Shown here one piece after another: positions 29,513 through 38,848 of a stretch of 64,000 bases of DNA. Each line of letters opens with the position of its first letter. Positions within the stretch are counted from its first letter, which is position 1. The translations under genes were made by a program, and so were the position numbers. Source of the DNA: Tenacibaculum pacificus. GTDB lineage: Bacteria > Bacteroidota > Bacteroidia > Flavobacteriales > Flavobacteriaceae. A model generated the notes under the pieces. It was not told where the DNA came from, made no database searches, and saw nothing but the letters and a program-made list of their open reading frames with translations. The DNA is taken from assembly GCF_027941775.1 (NCBI RefSeq), contig NZ_CP115917.1, positions 2,523,001-2,587,000 on the forward strand, in the 5' to 3' direction.

Positions 29513-29872
29513 TTAAATCTTGATAAAATCTTCAAATGCCACATAATAAGGCTGATCTTTAAAAACAGGCATTTCAACACTTTTTGAATTTGCAATACCA
29601 ATACCTGCAAACCAAATTTTTGCATTTTGTTTTTTTGCATGTTCTTTAAATGTTTCCATCCATAAAAAATCGTAATCTTCGGGTGTTTGAATATTATTTG
29701 TTGTTTTTACTAAAACAAAAATAGTAGGTTCGCCTTTTTTATATAACACAAACTGAGGATGTTTTTTTAATGCGCTATTAATAGCAACAAACTCATAGCC
29801 CATTTGCTGAAGCTTTTTACCAGCAATATTCATCCCTAAATTATGAAGCTCTTGTTTAGTAAGTACTTGCAT
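29513..29872 (-). CDS. Conserved small flavobacterial protein of unknown function
   Basis: The 119-residue soluble protein contains MGYEFVAINSALKKHPQFVL and PTIFVLVKTTNNIQTPEDYD, followed by AKIWFAGIGIAN. I recognise the family as widespread in Flavobacteriaceae, where it is often labelled as an NQR subunit F, but it has no Fe-S, FAD or NADH motif, so I do not adopt that name. The alternating pattern suggests a compact alpha/beta fold such as a restriction-endonuclease-like core; this is speculative. Once the extra base in the DEAD-box gene is removed, that gene's TAA stop shares one base with this ATG (TAATG at 29874-29870), pointing to translational coupling. Confidence 0.75.
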   Translation of the reverse strand: MQVLTKQELHNLGMNIAGKKLQQMGYEFVAINSALKKHPQFVLYKKGEPTIFVLVKTTNNIQTPEDYDFLWMETFKEHAKKQNAKIWFAGIGIANSKSVEMPVFKDQPYYVAFEDFIKI

Positions 29873-31234
29873 TATTTTTTCTTATTACGCATGTTATAAT
29901 TCTTATCTCCTTTTGTTTTAGGCTTCTTATATTTTTTCGCAATTTCTCTACGATAAGAACCACCTTGATTAGTTTTACTATTCTTTTCACTTTTTTCAAT
30001 GAAAAGCAGGACCAGGAACATACTCTAAAGAAGTTCTGTTTTTATTCTTTTCTCCGTCTTCTTTCGGTCGTTCTTCCTCTGTTAATTCTTTAGAAATTTC
30101 AACATGCTCAGGAATTTCGAATAGTGGAATTTCATAATTCATCAATTCTTCAATTCTCGCTTTAGCTGGTAATTCTGCTTCTGTTGAAAAAAGAATTGAA
30201 GTTCCTTCTTTTTCTGCACGACCAGTTCTACCGATTCTGTGCATATAATTTTCAGGAAAATAAGGTGTGTTAAAGTTAATTACGTGGGTAACTTCTGATA
30301 AATCTAATCCACGAGCAATAACATCAGTTGCTATTAAAATACGTTTTTCGCCTTTATTGAATTGTTCAATAGAACGTAAACGGTAATTTTGTGTTTTGTT
30401 AGAGTGAATTACACACGATTGCCCAGGAAAATCTTCTTTCGTACATTCAAACAATCGATCGGCATTCCTTTTATTCGGAGTAAAAACTAATACTTTACTA
30501 TATTCTTTTCTGTTTGATAATAATTCACCTAGTAAATTAACCTTTGTATAAAAGTTAGGTACATCGTAACTAATTTGCTTAATATTATCAAGTGGAGTTC
30601 CACTTACAGCGATAAAAATCTTTTTAGGAGCGATAAAGAAATCATCAATTAATGCTTCAACTTCTTGAGTCATTGTTGCCGAAAACATAATATTTTGACG
30701 ACGAACAGGTAATAATTCAAAAATGTTTAATAATTGAAATCTAAATCCTAAATCTAACATTACATCAACTTCATCAATCACTAACTTTTGGATTGATCTT
30801 AACTTTAAAATATTACTTAAAGCTAAATCATATAAACGACCTGGAGTAGCTACAATAATATCTGCACCTTGTGCCACAGCTTCTTTATGTCTGTTTAAAG
30901 GAATTCCTCCAAATACACCTACAGTGTGTAGGGTCATAAACTCAGAAAGCTTTTCAATTTCACTAACTACCTGCACCACTAATTCACGAGTTGGCACAAC
31001 AACAAGTACTCTTGGATGCTGTTGTTTTGAAAACTTCAAATCACGAAGTATCGGTAACATATAGGCAAAAGTTTTACCTGTACCTGTTTGAGCAATACCA
31101 ACAACGTCTTTACCTGAACGAATAATAGGAAAGGCTTCTTCCTGAACTGGTGTTGGGTTTACAAAACCTAATTCTTCGATAGCGTTTTGTAATGGATTTG
31201 ATAAATCTAAATCTTGAAAAGTAATCATTTGCAT
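29872..31234 (-). CDS. DEAD-box RNA helicase (RhlE-like), interrupted near the 3' end by one extra base
   Basis: The helicase core is complete: Q motif region FVNPTPVQ, motif I AQTGTGKT, motif Ia PTRELVVQ, motif Ib TPGRL, motif II DEVD (not DEAD), motif III SATM, and motif VI HRIGRTGRAEKEG. The open frame stops right after GPAFH at 29996. Removing one base from CAATG (29997-30001) continues as HEKSEKNSKTNQGGSYRREI and ends in a lysine-rich tail, giving 453 residues. The restored stop overlaps the next start codon by one base. Basic tails of this kind bind RNA. The break is probably a sequence error; without the correction the protein loses only its tail. A minus-strand TACCTTTG box lies at 31245-31252. 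Confidence 0.88.
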
Positions 31235-31244
31235 TAATTTGGTG

Positions 31245-31252
31245 CAAAGGTA
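31245..31252 (-). promoter_or_regulatory. Candidate promoter of the DEAD-box gene
   Basis: The minus strand reads TACCTTTG (matches TAnnTTTG), with TTG 22 bases further upstream (31275-31277). This is an acceptable -33/-7 pair for Bacteroidota. Confidence 0.45.
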
Positions 31253-31320
31253 CGTTTTATAAGCTCAAATATCACAAGTATATTTCTTTGGATAAAATGT
31301 CTTTGTTTTTAATCACAAAA

Positions 31321-31348
31321 AAAACCGATACATTACTGTATCGGTTTT
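31321..31348. terminator. Terminator after nqrF
   Basis: ACCGATACA (31324-31332) pairs with TGTATCGGT (31337-31345), with A and T runs outside. It closes the nqr operon. Confidence 0.85.
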
Positions 31349-31381
31349 TATATTTTTTTTGATTTTTAGTAGATAAAAATT

Positions 31382-32695
31382 TTATCCTCCAAAATCATCA
31401 AATCGGATATTTTCGTCAGCAAGACCAAAATCTTCTCCCATTTTTTGAACAGCATTGTTCATTAATGGTGGACCACAGAAATATAATTCTAAGTCTTCTG
31501 GTGCTTCATGTTTCGCTAAATGCTCATTGATTACTACTTGGTGAATAAATCCTGTAAACCCATCTCCAGCTTCATCATTTACATCAGTTTTAACTTTCCA
31601 GTTATCCGCTTCTGTTGGATCAGATAAAGCAATAAAAAATTTAAAGTTAGGGAAATCTCTTTCTAAAGCTCTAAAATGTTCTACATAGAATAATTCAGCT
31701 TTTGAACGACCACCATACCAATAAGTTACTTTTCTACCAGTTTTTAATGTTCTGAATAAGTGATATAAGTGAGAACGCATTGGTGCCATACCTGCTCCAC
31801 CACCTACATATAACATTTCAGCTTCAGATTCGTTGATAAAGAATTCACCATAAGGTCCAGAGATTACACATTTATCTCCTTTCTTTAAGTTAAATATGTA
31901 TGAAGAAGCAACTCCAGGATTTACATCCATCCATCCACCTTTCACTCTATCAAAAGGAGGTGTTGCAATACGTACATTTAACATAATTTCTCTTCCTTCG
32001 GCAGGATAAGAAGCCATAGAATATGCTCTTTCTACAGTTTCTGTATTTTTCATTACCAATGGTCTTAAACCAAATTTATCCCAATCTCCTTCGAACTTAT
32101 CTGGAGTCTCATGTTCTTCTGGATGCGCAGTAATATCCATATCAGCATAGTTTACCTCACAAGCTGGAATTTCAATTTGAATATATCCACCTGCTTTGTA
32201 ACCCATATCTTCTGGAATTTCAACTACAAATTCCTTAATAAAAGTTGCAACGTTGTAGTTTCTTACAACAACTGCATCCCATTTCTTAATTCCAAAAATT
32301 TCTTCAGGAATAGAAATATCCATATCTTGTTTTACTTTTACCTGACAAGATAAACGAACTCCGTGTGCTAATTCTTTACGTGTAAAATGAGGTGTTTCAG
32401 TTGGTAAAGCTTCACCTCCACCAGAATTTACATGACACTCACATTGCACACAAGATCCACCACCACCACAAGCTGACGGTAAGAAAATCTTTTCTGCTCC
32501 TAAGGTAGATAACAATGTACCTCCTGAAGCAACTTCGATTACTTTATCACCATTAATAGTAATTTTTACTGGTCCTGATGGTGCTAATTTTTGCTTTACA
32601 AATAATAACAACCCTACTAAAATTAATAGAATTATTAAAAATGATATAACTGTTACAGCTACCGTACCCCCTGTACTTACTTCTAAAAACATCAT
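31382..32695 (-). CDS. nqrF: Na+-translocating NADH:quinone reductase subunit F
   Basis: This 437-residue subunit is the NADH entry point of the sodium pump. It has an N-terminal membrane helix (residues about 8-28). A 2Fe-2S ferredoxin domain follows, with cysteines in PSACGGGGSCVQCECHV and LSCQV. The FAD domain has RAYSMAS, and the NADH domain has YVGGGAGMAPMRSHL and YFCGPPLMNNAV. The start overlaps the nqrE stop by one base (ATAATG). It is the last gene of nqrABCDEF and is followed by a terminator. All cofactor motifs are intact. Confidence 0.97.
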   Translation of the reverse strand: MMFLEVSTGGTVAVTVISFLIILLILVGLLLFVKQKLAPSGPVKITINGDKVIEVASGGTLLSTLGAEKIFLPSACGGGGSCVQCECHVNSGGGEALPTETPHFTRKELAHGVRLSCQVKVKQDMDISIPEEIFGIKKWDAVVVRNYNVATFIKEFVVEIPEDMGYKAGGYIQIEIPACEVNYADMDITAHPEEHETPDKFEGDWDKFGLRPLVMKNTETVERAYSMASYPAEGREIMLNVRIATPPFDRVKGGWMDVNPGVASSYIFNLKKGDKCVISGPYGEFFINESEAEMLYVGGGAGMAPMRSHLYHLFRTLKTGRKVTYWYGGRSKAELFYVEHFRALERDFPNFKFFIALSDPTEADNWKVKTDVNDEAGDGFTGFIHQVVINEHLAKHEAPEDLELYFCGPPLMNNAVQKMGEDFGLADENIRFDDFGG

Positions 32696-33429
32696 TATTC
32701 TATAATTTTTTTAGTGTTATCAGCTAATTTTTCAGCTTGCTGTTTTGCTTCTTCTTTCTTTTCTATTTTGATTGCTGCTTTAGGAGCTTCTGGTGTTTTT
32801 ACTTCTTCGTCACCTCCTGTTAACATACCTCCAAAACTCATAAACCCGATTGCCATTAATCCAGTAATAATAAAAGTGATTCCTAATCCTCTTAATGGTG
32901 CAGGAACGCTTGAATATCTGATTTTTTCACGAATAGCTGCAATTGCTAAAATTGCTAAAAACCATCCAATTCCTGAACCAATACCATAAGTTAATGATAA
33001 TCCTAATGTTGGAATTTCACGAGATTGCATAAATAATGATCCTCCTAAAATTGCACAATTTACTGCAATTAATGGTAAGAAAATCCCTAAAGAGTTATAC
33101 AATGCTGGTGCAAATTTTTCAACAATAATTTCTACCAATTGTACCATGGTTGCAATAGTTGCAATAAACATAATAAATGATAAGAAACTTAAATCGTAAC
33201 CTTCATATTCAGCTCCTAACCAAGATAATGCTCCTGGTTGTAATAAATATTGATCTAATAACCAGTTGATAGGTACTGTTACAGCAAGTACAAAAATAAC
33301 GGCAGCTCCTAAACCTACGGCAGTTGCTACTTTTTTAGATACTGCTAAGTAAGAACACATTCCTAAGAATGTAGCAAATACCATGTTATCAATAAATATC
33401 GACTTGAAAAATAATTCTAAATGTTCCAT
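32695..33429 (-). CDS. nqrE: Na+-translocating NADH:quinone reductase subunit E, with charged C-terminal tail
   Basis: The 244-residue membrane subunit has about six helices, opening [20 protein letters not shown]. The conserved half-helix cysteines are in LGMCSYLAV and VNCAILGG, the pair thought to coordinate an Fe centre together with NqrD. Typical NqrE is about 200 residues. Here a tail of roughly 40 residues rich in Lys, Glu and Ala ([17 protein letters not shown] onward) follows the last helix. It is 31 bases after nqrD and overlaps nqrF by one base. Confidence 0.95.
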   Translation of the reverse strand: MEHLELFFKSIFIDNMVFATFLGMCSYLAVSKKVATAVGLGAAVIFVLAVTVPINWLLDQYLLQPGALSWLGAEYEGYDLSFLSFIMFIATIATMVQLVEIIVEKFAPALYNSLGIFLPLIAVNCAILGGSLFMQSREIPTLGLSLTYGIGSGIGWFLAILAIAAIREKIRYSSVPAPLRGLGITFIITGLMAIGFMSFGGMLTGGDEEVKTPEAPKAAIKIEKKEEAKQQAEKLADNTKKIIE

Positions 33430-33460
33430 TTTTCTATATTTTTAATGAATTCTAACTCGG

Positions 33461-34105
33461 TTAGTCTTCAATTAATGCTTTGTTTCTACTACGTTGTATC
33501 CAAATAATAATACCTACAACAATTAATGCCATTGGAGATAATAACATAAATCCGTTATTTTCATATCCTAAAGCATATAATCCTGTTTGTTCTATTGGAT
33601 CTCCTAATACTTTAAATCCTAATAAAGTACCAGAACCTAATAACTCTCTAAAGAAACCTACTGCAATTAAAATAGCTCCGTATCCTAATGCATTTCCAAT
33701 TCCATCTAAGAATGATTTCCACGGACCGTTTCCTAAAGCAAAAGCTTCAAAACGTCCCATAATAATACAGTTGGTAATAATTAAACCAACAAATACCGAA
33801 AGTGTTTTACTTAATTCGTAAGCAAAAGCTTTTAATACTTGATCAACAATAATTACTAAAGCAGCAACTACTATTAACTGTACAATAATTCTAATTTTAG
33901 AAGGAATAATATTTCTCATTAAAGAGATTACAACGTTTCCTATACCTAATACAAATAATACAGAAACTGCCATTACTATAGAAGCTTTAAGTTCTGCTGT
34001 AATTGCTAATGCTGAACAGATACCTAATACTTGAATCGTAATTGGGTTGTTATCTAATAACGGATCTGTAATTAATGCTGCGTCTTTTTTTGATAAAAGT
34101 CCCAT
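33461..34105 (-). CDS. nqrD: Na+-translocating NADH:quinone reductase subunit D
   Basis: The 214-residue membrane protein has six predicted helices and is homologous to NqrE. The paired cysteine half-helices are visible in VLGICSALAIT and ITNCIIMGRFEAFA. LGYGAILIAVGFFRELLGSG is a family stretch. It forms part of the membrane core of the sodium pump. It begins 2 bases after nqrC. Confidence 0.96.
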   Translation of the reverse strand: MGLLSKKDAALITDPLLDNNPITIQVLGICSALAITAELKASIVMAVSVLFVLGIGNVVISLMRNIIPSKIRIIVQLIVVAALVIIVDQVLKAFAYELSKTLSVFVGLIITNCIIMGRFEAFALGNGPWKSFLDGIGNALGYGAILIAVGFFRELLGSGTLLGFKVLGDPIEQTGLYALGYENNGFMLLSPMALIVVGIIIWIQRSRNKALIED

Positions 34106-34107
34106 AT

Positions 34108-34848
34108 TTATTTCAATGTTTTAAAGTAAGGCACGTATAAACCTAATTCAGATTTAATCATTGCAGCAACTCCATCACCTGTAATTGTTGCACCTGCAAT
34201 AGCATCTACCTCGTTATCATTTTTATCTTCGTTCTTCGGATCATTATTAGATTTTGAAACTCCAATTCCTTTAAAAGAACCGTTATTCATTAAATCTTCT
34301 CCGATAAAGTCATCCATAAAATAGCGTTGCTTTATGTTTGCACCTAAACCTGGCGTTTCTCCTTTATGATCGAAAAAAGCACCTTGAACTACCATGTTTT
34401 TATCCAACGCAACATATCCCCAAATAGCATCCCAAAGACCTTTACCTCTAATTGGTGTGATATAAAACATTTTACCGTCTTTTTCTCCCACAAATACTGG
34501 TAATTTTCTTGTTTTCCCTGCTTTTGCAGCTGTTTGCTGTTTTTTTACATCGATTAAATATGCATTCGCATCTTCAGTAATATTAGTACCTTCAATAACG
34601 ATTTGTTTTTTGATGTATTTTGAAAACTCACCAGCTACTTTGTCTTTAGAAACAAAGATTGCACTAGATTCATCATTTTCATTTATCCCCATAGCATACA
34701 AAATATTTTGTTGCTTTTCGATACGTTTATTTGCATCAATCATTGGGCGAAGCGATGAAGCTGTAAAAGCTAACAACGCACCTACTATTAATACCATACC
34801 AATGGCAAAAAGTAGTGTATATACATTACTGTCTGTTCTCTTACTCAT
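34108..34848 (-). CDS. nqrC: Na+-translocating NADH:quinone reductase subunit C
   Basis: The 246-residue protein has one N-terminal membrane helix (residues 11-30) and a periplasmic FMN-binding domain. The flavinylation site is visible near the C-terminus as DAIAGATITGDGV, where the second threonine carries covalent FMN in the family. GKGLWDAIWGYVAL and HKGETPGLGANI are further family motifs. Spacers to nqrB and nqrD are 2 bases each. Confidence 0.96.
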   Translation of the reverse strand: MSKRTDSNVYTLLFAIGMVLIVGALLAFTASSLRPMIDANKRIEKQQNILYAMGINENDESSAIFVSKDKVAGEFSKYIKKQIVIEGTNITEDANAYLIDVKKQQTAAKAGKTRKLPVFVGEKDGKMFYITPIRGKGLWDAIWGYVALDKNMVVQGAFFDHKGETPGLGANIKQRYFMDDFIGEDLMNNGSFKGIGVSKSNNDPKNEDKNDNEVDAIAGATITGDGVAAMIKSELGLYVPYFKTLK

Positions 34849-34850
34849 AA

Positions 34851-36056
34851 TTAGGCAGTTTTAACTTTAGTACGTTTTAATCTTCTCTTTATATTTCCTT
34901 GAACCACATAATGGTCAATTGTTGGAGCAAAAACGTTCATTAATAAAATAGCTAACATTACTCCTTCTGGATATGCAGGATTGAATACACGAATCATAAT
35001 CGAAATAAATCCGATAAAGAAACCATAAATCCATTTTCCTTTGTTAGTTTGCGATGCTGATACAGGATCAGTAGCCATATATACAGCTCCAAATGCAAAA
35101 CCTCCAATTAATAAATGTTTCCAGAAATCTAAACTCATTAATCCGTAAAACTTACTTGTTTCACCAATCCATCCTAAACCAACTACTTGATTAAAAACAA
35201 ATCCCATTACTAAAGCTCCAATTACTGCTGATAACATAATTCTCCAGCTTCCAATCTTTGTAAAGATTAAGAATAAAGCTCCTAATAAAATTAAAAATGT
35301 AGATGTTTCTCCTACTGAACCAGGAATAAATCCGAAGAACATATCAGAAACAGAATGTGTTAATGGTTGAGATTGTGCTAAACTACCTAAAATAGTTTCA
35401 CCTGAAATTGCATCTGCAGTTCCAGCTAATTCTCTAGCATCAGCCACCCATACTTTATCTCCCGACATCCAAGTTGGATATGCGAAGAATAAAAATGCAC
35501 GTATTGTTAATGCAGGATTTAAAATATTCATTCCTGTACCACCAAATACTTCTTTACCTATAACCACACCAAATACTACGGCTACAGATAACATCCATAA
35601 AGGTAAATCAATTGGTACAATTAAAGGAACTAACATTCCTGTAACTAAGTACCCTTCTTCTACTTCACGCCCTTTAATTACAGCAAAAATAAATTCTACT
35701 ACTAATCCTACTACATATGATACAATTACTAACGGTAAAATTTTTACTAAACCGATTAAGAAATTATCCATATTCCAGAAATCTCCACTAAAGAAAGACA
35801 TTCCTTCTGTAAATCCATTGATTGCAGCGTTATGTTGATAACCCGCATTGAACATTCCGAAGATTAAACAAGGTACTAATGCCATAATAACTATGTTCAT
35901 TGTACGCTTTAAATCATCAGCGGCCTTAATATGAGTTCCTCCGTGAGTTGTCTCATTTGGCAAATATAAAAAAGTATGGATTGCGTTAAACGCAGGTGCC
36001 ATTTTAGTTCCTTTATATTTTTCTTTTAAATTATGTAAGTTTTGTTTTAAGCCCAT
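34851..36056 (-). CDS. nqrB: Na+-translocating NADH:quinone reductase subunit B
   Basis: The 401-residue membrane subunit has about ten helices. Visible family stretches are the N-terminal PAFNAIHTFLYLPNETTHGGTH, VVIGKEVFGGTGMNILNPAL, and the covalent FMN region DAISGETILGSLAQSQPLTH. There the threonine of SGET sits at the position of the flavinylated threonine of SGAT. MATDPVSASQTNKGKW near residue 340 is also conserved. Together with NqrF and NqrC it carries the flavin chain across the membrane. It lies 3 bases after nqrA. Confidence 0.96.
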   Translation of the reverse strand: MGLKQNLHNLKEKYKGTKMAPAFNAIHTFLYLPNETTHGGTHIKAADDLKRTMNIVIMALVPCLIFGMFNAGYQHNAAINGFTEGMSFFSGDFWNMDNFLIGLVKILPLVIVSYVVGLVVEFIFAVIKGREVEEGYLVTGMLVPLIVPIDLPLWMLSVAVVFGVVIGKEVFGGTGMNILNPALTIRAFLFFAYPTWMSGDKVWVADARELAGTADAISGETILGSLAQSQPLTHSVSDMFFGFIPGSVGETSTFLILLGALFLIFTKIGSWRIMLSAVIGALVMGFVFNQVVGLGWIGETSKFYGLMSLDFWKHLLIGGFAFGAVYMATDPVSASQTNKGKWIYGFFIGFISIMIRVFNPAYPEGVMLAILLMNVFAPTIDHYVVQGNIKRRLKRTKVKTA

Positions 36057-36059
36057 ATC

Positions 36060-37412
36060 TTATCCTAATTCTTCTCTCATTAAATCTAATCCTTCACGAA
36101 TTATTTTCTGGTGAGGTTGTTTAGACACACAAATAAATTCTGTTAATGCGAAATCTTCTGGTGCAATTTCGTAAGCTCCTAATCCTTCCATTTCGTCAAG
36201 ATCTTGATATTTACAAGCTTTTAATAATTGCATCGGATAAATATCTAAAGGAAAAACCTCTTCATATGACCCAGTAACTACAAAAGCTCTATGCTCACCG
36301 TTTGTATTGGTATTTAAGTCGTATTTTTTCTTCGGATTTAACCAAGAGAACGTAAATGCTCTTGATGTAGAAACCTTGTTAAATACAGGCTTATTCCATC
36401 CAAAAAACTCATAATCATTTCCTTCAGGAATTGCAGTTACTATGTTTTCATAGTATCCTAAAAATCCTTCTTCATTAACCTGAAGACCACTTAATACGTT
36501 TCCGCTAATTACACGTGCATTATCAGCTTCTAAATTTCCTTTTGTAAGTGCTCCAATATTAACTCCAGCTATTGCTGATACATATTGTGGCTTTGAAAAT
36601 TTAGATCCTGCTAAAGCAATTGTACGCTTTGCGTTAAATTTACCAGTTAGTAATAACTCACCGATAACTACTAAATCTTGAGGAGTAACAACCCATACAA
36701 CTTCACCTTTATTAATAGGATCTATTTGTGAAATTTGTGTACTCACATTACCAACAGGATGTGGTCCAGATACGTTGTGCAATTCAACTCCTTTCATTCC
36801 TTTAAACGGAGATGATGTTGAGCTTTTTGCAACAGAAACGTGTACTTTACCTGCTGTTAATTTAGTTAATGCAGTTAATGCGGTTTGTAATTCAGCTTCT
36901 TTACCTTTTAAGGCGTAATCATAATCGGCTGCTAAAGGTGCACTTGCGTAGGCAGATACAAAAATTGATTTAGGTGCTTGATTCGGATTTGCAACCACGT
37001 CATACGGACGCTGTTTTACAAATGGCCAGCAACCTGAAGCAAATAAGTGATTTCTCACTTCTTCACCAGACATTGCATCAACATCTTTTTTACCAAAATC
37101 TTTGTATTGCTGCTGTGCATCAGCAGTGATTTTAATTGCTAAAACTTTTCTTCTGGCTCCACGAACGATTTCTGAAATTTTACCACTAACAGGGCTTGGA
37201 AATAAAATGCGCTCATCACTTTTTGAATAAAAAAGTGCTTGACCTGCTTTTACTTCGGTACCTTCTTTTGCTAAAATTTTTGGAATAACGCCGTGAAAAT
37301 CATCTGGCTGAATTGCAAACACGCCACCTAACGGAAGTTCGGTAGTTATTTGCGCTGCATCGCCAACGAGCTTGATGTCCAAGCCTTTCTTAATACGGAT
37401 GTCTTTTGACAT
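36060..37412 (-). CDS. nqrA: Na+-translocating NADH:quinone reductase subunit A
   Basis: This 450-residue cytoplasmic subunit is the first gene of the nqr operon. It opens MSKDIRIKKGLDIKLVGDA, with FAIQPDDFHGVIPKILAKEG and VSGKISEIVRGARRKVLAI, the biotinyl-lipoyl-like N-terminal part. HNVSGPHPVGNVSTQI and NGEHRAFVVTGSYEEVFPLD follow. The C-terminal GLGAYEIAPEDFALTEFICVSKQ is also standard. A minus-strand TAAATTTG box (37453-37460) lies about 40 bases upstream and is a reasonable operon promoter. Confidence 0.96.
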   Translation of the reverse strand: MSKDIRIKKGLDIKLVGDAAQITTELPLGGVFAIQPDDFHGVIPKILAKEGTEVKAGQALFYSKSDERILFPSPVSGKISEIVRGARRKVLAIKITADAQQQYKDFGKKDVDAMSGEEVRNHLFASGCWPFVKQRPYDVVANPNQAPKSIFVSAYASAPLAADYDYALKGKEAELQTALTALTKLTAGKVHVSVAKSSTSSPFKGMKGVELHNVSGPHPVGNVSTQISQIDPINKGEVVWVVTPQDLVVIGELLLTGKFNAKRTIALAGSKFSKPQYVSAIAGVNIGALTKGNLEADNARVISGNVLSGLQVNEEGFLGYYENIVTAIPEGNDYEFFGWNKPVFNKVSTSRAFTFSWLNPKKKYDLNTNTNGEHRAFVVTGSYEEVFPLDIYPMQLLKACKYQDLDEMEGLGAYEIAPEDFALTEFICVSKQPHQKIIREGLDLMREELG

Positions 37413-37452
37413 AGGAACTGAACTGATTAAATTGATTTTCTATAAAAAAAAA

Positions 37453-37460
37453 CAAATTTA
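37453..37460 (-). promoter_or_regulatory. Candidate -7 box for the nqr operon
   Basis: The minus strand reads TAAATTTG, matching TAnnTTTG, 41 bases upstream of nqrA. No clear -33 element is visible. Confidence 0.38.
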
Positions 37461-37576
37461 CAGATTTTGATTTTTTCGAGTAACTATTTATATTTATATC
37501 TTTTAGATAGCTCTTTATTTATATCTATTCTAAATAAATTATTAATTTTACCTTACATTTTGATACATTTGCATTT

Positions 37577-38797
37577 ATGATAAAAAAGCTATTAATCTTT
37601 GTATTTAGTACATTACACTTAATAATTAATGCACAAAATATCAAAACAATTCAATTACGCCCAAAATATAACACGAATCAATTTACGGCAATTGTAAAAC
37701 TTGGGCAGGTTTTAAAACTCTCTTTTGATGATTTAGAGGCTGATAATAAAGAATATCAGTATAAAATTGCCCATATGACACACGATTGGAAACCGAGTAG
37801 CTTAACTTCTAATCAATATATTGATGGTTTTGATGAAAATGAAATCATAAACATCACCAATTCTTTTAACACACTTCAACCTTATACACATTATAGTGTT
37901 GATATTCCTAATCAAAATACAATTATCACCAAAAGTGGAAACTATTTAATTTCTATTTTAGATGAAAATTATGACGTAGTATTTACAAGGCGCTGTGTTT
38001 TTTATGAAGATATTACAACTGTTGGCGTTGCCGTTTTTAGAAGTAGAGAGACCAAATCAAATAATGAAAAACAAACCATTCAATTTACTGTAAATCATCA
38101 AAATTTAAGTATTAACAATGTTAATAAAGAAATTAATATTGCCTTATTTCAAAATCATAATTGGAACACAGTTCGATATAATATTCAACCTAAATTTATA
38201 AAACCAGCACAATTAATTTACAATCATACTCTTGAATCAAATTTTTGGGGAGGTAATGAATTTTTAAATTTTGATAGCAAATATTTACGTAGCACCAGTT
38301 TTAATATTGCTAAAACCGAAAGAAAAGATATTTATCACAGTTATTTATATACCAATGAAGAACGAGTAGATAAAAAATACACTTACAATCCTGATATCAA
38401 CGGGCAATTTATAATAAGGACTTTAGAAGCAAACGACCCAAATTCAGAAGCTGATTATTCTATGGTTCATTTTTCGTTAGCTGCTTATGAAGCGTATCAA
38501 AATAAAGATGTTTATATTTATGGTGCTTTTAATAATTATCAATTATCCGAAGAAAATAAAATGAAATATGATGCTATTTCAGAAAGATATAAAGCCAAAA
38601 TAAAATTTAAACAAGGCTTTTACAATTACAGTTATGTTACAGTCGATAAAAATAAAAAAATAAATTTAAACGAGATAGATGGCTCTTTCTATCAGACTGA
38701 AAATGAATATACTGTTATCGTATATTATAAGCCTTTCGGCGAAACTTACGACCGTGTTATCGGACTAGGGAATGGATACTTTAACCAAAACAGGTAA
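37577..38797 (+). CDS. Type IX secretion plug protein (DUF5103)
   Basis: The 406-residue protein has a signal peptide (residues 1-19, ending INA). The DUF5103 pattern begins IKTIQLRPKYNTNQFTAIVKLG, with LSFDDLEADNKEYQYKIAH and a C-terminal beta-rich part (VYIYGAFNNYQL, IVYYKPFGETYDRVIGLG). In Flavobacterium johnsoniae a protein of this family plugs the SprA translocon of the type IX secretion system on the periplasmic side. It is transcribed divergently from nqrA and lies upstream of apaG, an order I recall from related genomes. A TACATTTG box (37564-37571) ends 5 bases before the start codon, so the mRNA might be nearly leaderless. Confidence 0.85.
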   Translation: MIKKLLIFVFSTLHLIINAQNIKTIQLRPKYNTNQFTAIVKLGQVLKLSFDDLEADNKEYQYKIAHMTHDWKPSSLTSNQYIDGFDENEIINITNSFNTLQPYTHYSVDIPNQNTIITKSGNYLISILDENYDVVFTRRCVFYEDITTVGVAVFRSRETKSNNEKQTIQFTVNHQNLSINNVNKEINIALFQNHNWNTVRYNIQPKFIKPAQLIYNHTLESNFWGGNEFLNFDSKYLRSTSFNIAKTERKDIYHSYLYTNEERVDKKYTYNPDINGQFIIRTLEANDPNSEADYSMVHFSLAAYEAYQNKDVYIYGAFNNYQLSEENKMKYDAISERYKAKIKFKQGFYNYSYVTVDKNKKINLNEIDGSFYQTENEYTVIVYYKPFGETYDRVIGLGNGYFNQNR

Positions 38798-38848
38798 CTT
38801 AGCAGTATCTTAATTGATTAAAGTAAAACCAACTTAAAAATTTAGACT

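Noticed and set aside
29513..29872. Naming the 119-residue gene as an NQR subunit F
   Set aside because: It has no ferredoxin cysteines, FAD or NADH motifs, and the real nqrF is complete at 31382-32695.
31382..32695. Plus-strand open frames inside nqr, act and cox genes as real genes
   Set aside because: They are antisense shadows of strongly conserved genes and have no start context or protein-like composition.
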